Below are positions 7,866 to 12,449 of a DNA stretch of 12,449 nt, in pieces (the first letter of the stretch is position 1; each line of letters starts with the position of its first letter). The stretch lies in NCBI GenBank assembly GCA_002422455.1, contig DIVK01000104.1:2036-14484 (forward strand). Direction: 5' to 3'. The position numbers and the translations under genes are program-made. Origin of the DNA: Rhodoferax sp. UBA6134. GTDB lineage: Bacteria; Pseudomonadota; Gammaproteobacteria; Burkholderiales; Burkholderiaceae_C. The notes beneath the pieces are model-generated. The model had not been told where the DNA came from and did no database searches. It saw nothing but the letters and a program-made list of their open reading frames with translations.

Positions 7866-8747
7866 TCAATGTGCGTCGTGCGCCTGACCGGTATAGATCA
7901 GCGTCAACATCATAAAGATGAAGGCTTGCAAAGTGATGACCAGAATATGGAACAGCGTCCACACGGTTCCGGCGACGATATGACCAATGGCCAGACCAAC
8001 ACCAGTTGCCGACAGTGCCCAGCCACCACCCATAAGAGCGATCAACATAAACACCAACTCACCTGCAAACATGTTGCCAAACAACCGCATGCCGTGGGAC
8101 ACGGTCTTGGCAAGGTATTCGATCATCTGCATCAGGAAGTTCACCGGATACAGCGCCCAGTGATCCCCAAAAGGGGCCGCGATCAGCTCATGCGCCCAGC
8201 CACCCAAACCCTTGATCTTGATGTTGTACACCAGGCACACCAGCAGCACCGAGGTGGACAAGCCCAGGGTGGTGGACAGATCGGCCGTGGGCACCACGCG
8301 CATATAGTCTTTGAAGCCCAGTGCGGGACCGGCACCGTGCCAGAACTGAGGGATCAGGTCGACCGGCAACATGTCCATGGCATTCATCAGGAAAATCCAG
8401 ACAAACACGGTCAGGGCCAGGGGAGAAATCAGCTTGCGGCTCGTGGCGTTGTGAATCACACCCTTGGCCTGGTTCTCCACCATCTCGGACAGAATTTCAA
8501 CCGCCGCCTGGAAGCGACCTGGAACACCGGATGTTGCCTTGCGCGCCGCATTCCACAACACAAAACAACCGATCACACCCAGCAAGCTGGAGAAAACCAG
8601 CGAATCGAAGTTGAAAAGACTGAAGTCGACGATGCTGTGCTGCTCGACGTTTTCAAACTTGAAGTTTTTCTGCAGATGATGCAGGTGGTGCTGGATGTAC
8701 TCTCCAGCCGTCGGGGCAGTTGTTCCAGCGTGTTCAGCAGCAGACAT
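7866..8747 (-). CDS. atpB: F1Fo ATP synthase a subunit (proton channel)
   Basis: The 293-residue subunit a forms the two proton half-channels against the c-ring. Several membrane helices are visible: about 48-66, 107-127, 160-177, 232-262 and 264-288. The essential arginine is Arg221 in SHGMRLFGNMFAGEL, with Glu230 nearby. His267 and Gln274 in the last helix (FHILVITLQAFIF) match channel residues known from E. coli. The His-rich soluble N-terminus (HHLHHLQKNFKF) is normal for betaproteobacteria as I recall. It starts 14 bases after atpI with only a weak GGTG Shine-Dalgarno, suggesting coupling to atpI. A spacer of 56 bases separates it from atpE. Confidence 0.97.
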   Translation of the reverse strand: MSAAEHAGTTAPTAGEYIQHHLHHLQKNFKFENVEQHSIVDFSLFNFDSLVFSSLLGVIGCFVLWNAARKATSGVPGRFQAAVEILSEMVENQAKGVIHNATSRKLISPLALTVFVWIFLMNAMDMLPVDLIPQFWHGAGPALGFKDYMRVVPTADLSTTLGLSTSVLLVCLVYNIKIKGLGGWAHELIAAPFGDHWALYPVNFLMQMIEYLAKTVSHGMRLFGNMFAGELVFMLIALMGGGWALSATGVGLAIGHIVAGTVWTLFHILVITLQAFIFMMLTLIYTGQAHDAH

Positions 8748-8761
8748 AAATCACCAGTTCT

Positions 8762-9253
8762 TCAATTCTTGTTGAGTGAATCCTTGCGCACCGGACGCAA
8801 CCACGCGGCCACCCAGCACACCTTCATCGTCACCACAAAGCCAGCCAGCAGCGCCAGCCAGTTCAGTTGCAAAATCAGCCACGGGGCAGCAAACAGCATC
8901 ACCACCGTCAGGACAATCTTGACCATTTCCCATACAAAAAAACCCACCAGCGCCGAGCCCGCATTGGCCGCTCGCAGCTGGCGCGCCAGCCCGCGTAAAA
9001 ACAGCGCAGCAGGGATAAACACCGCCGCCGCACCATACATTGCAGATGCACCCGCAGCCGGGCTTCCGGCATAACCCCAGGCAACCAAGGCCACCAGCAC
9101 CCCCACCACCACCTGCAAGCCCACCACCCGCCAAGGCGAGACATGAGGACTGGATTCACGCAAAGCCTGCGCCTCCTCAGCACTCAGCCGCTTGAACTCC
9201 GGCGCATCGGACTCATCTGCATCAAATTCGGAACTGGATGTAACTGTCACCAT
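8762..9253 (-). CDS. atpI: ATP synthase accessory membrane protein AtpI
   Basis: The 163-residue protein has an acidic, Ser-rich soluble N-terminus (1-38) and four hydrophobic segments (about 41-60, 70-88, 100-123 and 125-148), the AtpI/subunit I layout. AtpI helps assemble or stabilise the c-ring and may aid magnesium uptake; it is not a core enzyme subunit and is poorly conserved. Identification rests on topology and on its place as first gene of the atp operon. ATG 9253 was chosen over a TTG at 9292, because the latter falls right at the predicted transcription start. The Shine-Dalgarno for 9253 is weak. Confidence 0.88.
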   Translation of the reverse strand: MVTVTSSSEFDADESDAPEFKRLSAEEAQALRESSPHVSPWRVVGLQVVVGVLVALVAWGYAGSPAAGASAMYGAAAVFIPAALFLRGLARQLRAANAGSALVGFFVWEMVKIVLTVVMLFAAPWLILQLNWLALLAGFVVTMKVCWVAAWLRPVRKDSLNKN

Positions 9254-9300
9254 CTCAAATTTCACGCAGGTTAAGTCCGGCGATTGCCGCAAAGCCTCAC

Positions 9301-9328
9301 ATTATACGTAGAAACCCGGGCACTCCAA
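9301..9328 (-). promoter_or_regulatory. Sigma-70 type promoter of the atp operon
   Basis: Reading the minus strand, TTGGAG (9328-9323) is separated by 16 bases from a perfect TATAAT (9306-9301). Transcription would start near 9294, giving a leader of about 40 bases before atpI ATG 9253. The -35 box matches only half of TTGACA, so strength depends on the -10 box. Confidence 0.7.
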
Positions 9329-9378
9329 GCATCGTAGACGACAATTCATCCACGAACCCCTTCCTCTCCTACGTAACC

Positions 9379-9666
9379 ATGCCCTCATCTTCATCAGACA
9401 ACACACGCGCCGAATCGCTCATTGACTATCCGTCGCCGTTTCCCATCAAGGTCATGGGCGCCAAGGTGGACGGGCTGGTACATGCCATCACCCTGATCGC
9501 CTGTCAGTTCGACCCCGCCTTTGACGCCAGCACCATTGAATTGCGCGAAAGCAAGGGCGGCAACTATCTGGGCGTCACCATCACCATCACCGCCACCAGC
9601 CGCGAACAGCTCGACGAGCTGTACCGCACCTTGAGCACGCACCCGATGGTCAAAGTGGTGTTGTAG
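9379..9666 (+). CDS. ybeD: DUF493 / YbeD-family small protein (UPF0250)
   Basis: The 95-residue protein has the YbeD signature pattern: SLIDYPSPFPIKVMGAKVDG near the N-terminus, a central helix, an acidic DASTIELRESKGGNYLGVTI block, and a conserved end TSREQLDELYRTLSTHPMVK followed by VVL. YbeD has an ACT-like ferredoxin fold; its role is unproven, and the gene often lies beside lipoate ligation genes such as lipB, which are not seen here. It is divergent from the atp operon and ends 14 bases from the convergent gap stop. The ATG at 9379 is the natural start by homology, but no Shine-Dalgarno precedes it (pyrimidine-rich upstream). Confidence 0.88.
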   Translation: MPSSSSDNTRAESLIDYPSPFPIKVMGAKVDGLVHAITLIACQFDPAFDASTIELRESKGGNYLGVTITITATSREQLDELYRTLSTHPMVKVVL

Positions 9667-9680
9667 CGTCGCGAAACCGC

Positions 9681-10679
9681 TTACCGGGCGACGACGCGCA
9701 CCATCTCCAGGCACTTGTTGGAATAGCCCCACTCGTTGTCATACCAGCTCACCAGCTTCACGAACGTGCCATCCAGCGCGATGCTGGCCTCAGCATCAAA
9801 AATGGACGTGCGGGTGTCGCCACGGAAGTCGGTGGCCACCACCTTGTCTTCGGTGTAACCCAACACGCCCTTCAGGGCGCCTTCGGATTGCGCCTTCATC
9901 TCGGCACAGATTTCAGCCAGCGTGGCGGGGCTGTTGAGCTCACAAGTCAGATCGACCACCGAGACATCGCTGGTGGGCACGCGAAACGACATGCCGGTGA
10001 GCTTCTTGTTCAGTTCGGGAATGACGACGCCCACCGCCTTGGCCGCACCGGTGCTGGAGGGGATGATGTTTTCCAGGATGCCGCGGCCGCCGCGCCAGTC
10101 CTTGTTGGAGGGGCCGTCCACCGTTTTCTGCGTGGCGGTGGCGGCATGCACGGTGGTCATCAAACCGCGCTTGATACCCCATTTGTCGTGCATCACCTTG
10201 GCCAGCGGAGCCAGGCAGTTGGTGGTGCAGGAAGCATTGGAAATAATGGCCTCGCCCTTGTAGCTGGCGTGGTTCACACCAAACACAAACATGGGCGTGT
10301 CGTCTTTGGACGGAGCGGACATGATGACCCTCCTGGCGCCCGCGTCGACGTGCTTCTGGGCCGAGGCCTTGTCCAGGAACAGGCCAGTGGACTCGATCAC
10401 GACGTCGGCGCCCACTTCGCTCCACTTCAGATTGGCCGGATCGCGCTCCTGCGTCAGGCGGATCTTCTTGCCGTTGATAACCAGGGTGTTGCCGTCCACC
10501 GACACGTCGCCCTTGAAGCGGCCATGCACGCTGTCGTACTGCAGCATGTAAGCCAGGTAGTCGGGCTCCAGCAGGTCATTGATGCCAACGACTTCAATGT
10601 CGCTGAAGTTTTGCAGTGCCGCGCGCAGCACGTTGCGGCCGATGCGGCCAAAGCCATTGATACCAATCCTGATCGTCAT
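9681..10679 (-). CDS. gap: Glyceraldehyde-3-phosphate dehydrogenase, NAD-type
   Basis: The 332-residue enzyme oxidises glyceraldehyde-3-phosphate to 1,3-bisphosphoglycerate in glycolysis and runs the reverse in gluconeogenesis or CO2 fixation. The N-terminal Rossmann fold starts IRIGINGFGRIGR; Asp35 in GINDLLEPDY fits NAD preference (inferred). The catalytic Cys151 lies in SNASCTTNCLAP and His178 in TTVHAATATQKTVDGPS. The C-terminal part ends with VKLVSWYDNEWGYSNKCLEM. It is close to E. coli GapA in length and order of motifs. ATG 10679 has GGAG 6 bases upstream; a TTG 12 bases earlier overlaps that site and is not the start. It follows tkt on the same strand by 96 bases and is probably co-transcribed or served by its own promoter in that gap. 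Confidence 0.98.
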   Translation of the reverse strand: MTIRIGINGFGRIGRNVLRAALQNFSDIEVVGINDLLEPDYLAYMLQYDSVHGRFKGDVSVDGNTLVINGKKIRLTQERDPANLKWSEVGADVVIESTGLFLDKASAQKHVDAGARRVIMSAPSKDDTPMFVFGVNHASYKGEAIISNASCTTNCLAPLAKVMHDKWGIKRGLMTTVHAATATQKTVDGPSNKDWRGGRGILENIIPSSTGAAKAVGVVIPELNKKLTGMSFRVPTSDVSVVDLTCELNSPATLAEICAEMKAQSEGALKGVLGYTEDKVVATDFRGDTRTSIFDAEASIALDGTFVKLVSWYDNEWGYSNKCLEMVRVVAR

Positions 10680-10720
10680 GCTTTTCTCCAAAGTTAAGAA
10701 ACTGAAAACTGATGGGTTTG

Positions 10721-10749
10721 GTCATTGCGAGCGCAGCGCTCGCAATGAC
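10721..10749. repeat. Perfect 29-base inverted repeat between tkt and gap
   Basis: Two 14-base arms (GTCATTGCGAGCGC and its exact complement GCGCTCGCAATGAC) flank a single A at 10735. The arm resembles the widespread GTCATTGCGAGCG-type dispersed intergenic repeat known from several bacterial genomes (recalled, not searched). There is no T run on either side, so it is not a standard terminator. In RNA it would form a strong hairpin between tkt and gap. Confidence 0.85.
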
Positions 10750-10775
10750 GAAGTGACAGAAGTGCCGTGATTTGA

Positions 10776-12449
10776 TTACTTGCGCAAAACCTGTTCCACC
10801 GTGTCCGCCACATTCCCGGGTGTAAAGCCGAAAAACTCGAACAAGACCGGCGCCGGTGCCGATTCGCCATAGGTATCGATACCCACCACGGCGGCGCAGC
10901 CGTATTTCCACCAGCCCCCGGTGACGCCCATTTCCACCGCGATGCGCGGCACGCCGGCCGGCAACACGCTGCTCTTGTAGGCAGCGCTTTGCTGGTCAAA
11001 CGTGGTGGTGCTCGGCATGGAGACGACGCGCACCGCGATCTTGCGGGTCGCCAGCAACTCTTGCGCCTTGAGGGCCAACTGAACTTCGGAGCCGGTGGCA
11101 ATGATGACGGCCTGGGCTTTTTTCTTCAAACCGACTTCGCCCGGCTCGGCCAGCACATAGGCGCCCTTGCTGATGTCACCCAGACCGCCCTTGGGCGCGT
11201 AACTGATGTTCTGGCGGCTCAGCAGCAGGGCGGTGGGCTGGCTCTTGTTGCGCAAAGCCACGGCCCAAGCCACGGCAGTCTCGGCCGTGTCGCCGGGACG
11301 CCAGACGTCCAGGTTCGGAATCAGGCGCAGACTGGCAGCGTGCTCGACCGACTGGTGGGTCGGGCCGTCTTCGCCCAGACCGATCGAGTCATGGGTGAAC
11401 ACGTGAATCACGCGCAGTTTCATCAGTGCCGCCATGCGCACAGCGTTGCGGCTGTAGTCGCTGAAGGTCAGGAAGGTGCCGCCATAGGGGATGTAGCCAC
11501 CGTGCAGCGCAATGCCGTTCATGATGGCGGCCATGCCGAACTCACGCACGCCGTAGTTGATGTGGCGCCCGCCGTTGCCCGCACCGGTGACCGCGTCAAA
11601 ACGCAGGTTGGGCGTGCTCTTGGTGTTGGTAAGGTTGGAGCCGGTCAGATCGGCCGAGCCGCCCAGCATTTCCGGCAGGGCGGCGGTGAATGACTCCAGT
11701 GCCAGCTGCGAGGCCTTGCGCGAGGCTACCGTCTCCGCCTTGGCGTGCGCGGCCACCGCCGTGTCCACCGCGACCTGGTTGAAGTTTTTCGGCAGTTCGC
11801 CCTTCATGCGCCGCACCAATTCACTGGCCAGTTCGGGGTGCGCCGTTTTGTAGGCGGCAAACTGCTCGTCCCAGCGGGTTTCGGCAGCAGCACCTGCCGC
11901 TTTGGCGTCCCATGCGGCAGCCACGTCCTGAGGAATCACGAACGGCTGATGCGGCCAGCCCAGTGACTCGCGCGCAAGCTGAATCTCTTCGGCACCCAGG
12001 GGCTCGCCGTGGGCCTTGGCGGTGTTGGCGCGGTTCGGGCTGCCTTGGCCAATGGCCGTTTTGCAGACGATCAATGTCGGCTTGTCGGCCGACTGCCTGG
12101 CCTCGGCGATGGTGCTGGCAACCAGCTCGGCGTTGTGACCGTCGATGGGGCCGAGCACGTTCCAGCCGCAGGCCGTAAAACGCTGCGCGGTGTTGTCAAT
12201 AAACCAGGGCGCGACCTGGCCGTCAATCGAAATTCCGTTGTCGTCGTACAGGGCAATCAGCTTGTTGAGCTTCCAGGCACCGGCCAGGGCGACGGCCTCG
12301 TGGCTGATGCCTTCCATCAGGCAGCCGTCGCCCATGAAGACGTACGTATGGTGGTTGATGACGGCGTGGCCGTCGCGGTTGAACTCCTGAGCCAGCAGCT
12401 TCTCCGCCAGCGCCATGCCCACGGCATTGGTGATGCCCTGGCCGAGCGG
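10776..12449 (-). CDS. tkt: Transketolase (N-terminal part outside window)
   Basis: The frame is open to the right edge, showing the last 557 residues; comparison with E. coli transketolase suggests about 108 N-terminal residues are missing. The enzyme moves two-carbon units between sugar phosphates using thiamine diphosphate, in the pentose phosphate or Calvin cycle. The visible part opens with PLGQGITNAVGMALAEK, then the cofactor motif GDGCLMEGISHEA to DDNGISIDG (visible residues 40-77). The pyrimidine-binding domain has HINYGVREFGM with catalytic Glu303 (E411 in E. coli) and THDSIGLGEDGPTHQ (352-366). The C-terminal domain has ATGSEVQLAL and ends ADTVEQVLRK. No defect is visible. Its neighbour gap uses the same triose phosphate. 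Confidence 0.97.
   Translation of the reverse strand, partial: PLGQGITNAVGMALAEKLLAQEFNRDGHAVINHHTYVFMGDGCLMEGISHEAVALAGAWKLNKLIALYDDNGISIDGQVAPWFIDNTAQRFTACGWNVLGPIDGHNAELVASTIAEARQSADKPTLIVCKTAIGQGSPNRANTAKAHGEPLGAEEIQLARESLGWPHQPFVIPQDVAAAWDAKAAGAAAETRWDEQFAAYKTAHPELASELVRRMKGELPKNFNQVAVDTAVAAHAKAETVASRKASQLALESFTAALPEMLGGSADLTGSNLTNTKSTPNLRFDAVTGAGNGGRHINYGVREFGMAAIMNGIALHGGYIPYGGTFLTFSDYSRNAVRMAALMKLRVIHVFTHDSIGLGEDGPTHQSVEHAASLRLIPNLDVWRPGDTAETAVAWAVALRNKSQPTALLLSRQNISYAPKGGLGDISKGAYVLAEPGEVGLKKKAQAVIIATGSEVQLALKAQELLATRKIAVRVVSMPSTTTFDQQSAAYKSSVLPAGVPRIAVEMGVTGGWWKYGCAAVVGIDTYGESAPAPVLFEFFGFTPGNVADTVEQVLRK

Noticed and set aside
7842..9074. Long plus-strand open frame (410 codons) opposite atpB and atpI
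   Set aside because: It spans two well-supported genes on the other strand and shows no domain; explained by codon composition.
9254..9292. Earlier TTG start for atpI adding 13 residues
   Set aside because: It coincides with the predicted transcription start (about 9294), which would leave no leader; the ATG at 9253 fits better.
9667..9693. Hairpin CGTCGC/GCGACG between ybeD and gap as a shared terminator
   Set aside because: Only a 6-bp stem with a 15-base loop, overlapping the gap stop codon, and no T run in either direction.
10680..10691. Earlier TTG start for gap adding MEKS
   Set aside because: Same situation: the TTG/GAG bases form the GGAG ribosome binding site of ATG 10679, and GapA proteins start MTI/IRIGINGFGR.

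Overview
The window looks like chromosomal DNA of a betaproteobacterium, most likely a Comamonadaceae member in the Rhodoferax/Polaromonas/Acidovorax group. This rests on GC-rich coding sequence, the betaproteobacterial style of the ATP synthase proteins, a lemA-TPM-TPM cassette, and a family-typical intergenic repeat. The genus is inferred from remembered protein families, not from a search.

Layout from left to right. (1) Positions 1-1828, plus strand: the 3' end of lemA, a secreted or membrane TPM-domain protein with a Gly-rich tail, and a second short TPM-domain gene whose 5' end is interrupted by an in-frame amber codon. (2) Positions 1849-9328, minus strand: a complete F1Fo ATP synthase operon in canonical order, atpI-atpB-atpE-atpF-atpH-atpA-atpG-atpD-atpC. 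It has a promoter with a perfect TATAAT box at the right end and an intrinsic terminator at the left end. (3) Positions 9379-9666, plus strand: a DUF493/YbeD-family gene, divergent from the atp operon. (4) Positions 9681-12449, minus strand: gap (NAD-type glyceraldehyde-3-phosphate dehydrogenase) downstream of tkt (transketolase, cut by the right window edge), separated by a perfect inverted repeat.

The atp genes encode the whole machine. AtpB, AtpE and AtpF form the proton-conducting Fo sector, AtpA and AtpD the alpha3beta3 catalytic head, AtpG and AtpC the rotor stalk, and AtpH the stator link. AtpI is an accessory membrane protein. tkt and gap are central carbon genes (pentose phosphate or Calvin cycle, and glycolysis/gluconeogenesis) that use and make glyceraldehyde-3-phosphate.

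This is mostly ordinary housekeeping DNA. I found no CRISPR array, insertion sequence, prophage, tRNA or rRNA, and no undescribed system. The points worth a second look are the amber codon in the second TPM gene, the structured repeat just upstream of the atpG ribosome binding site, the perfect palindrome between tkt and gap, the U-rich leaders of atpE and atpD, and the unusually long structured atpD-atpC spacer. There is no gene-free stretch above 300 bases.
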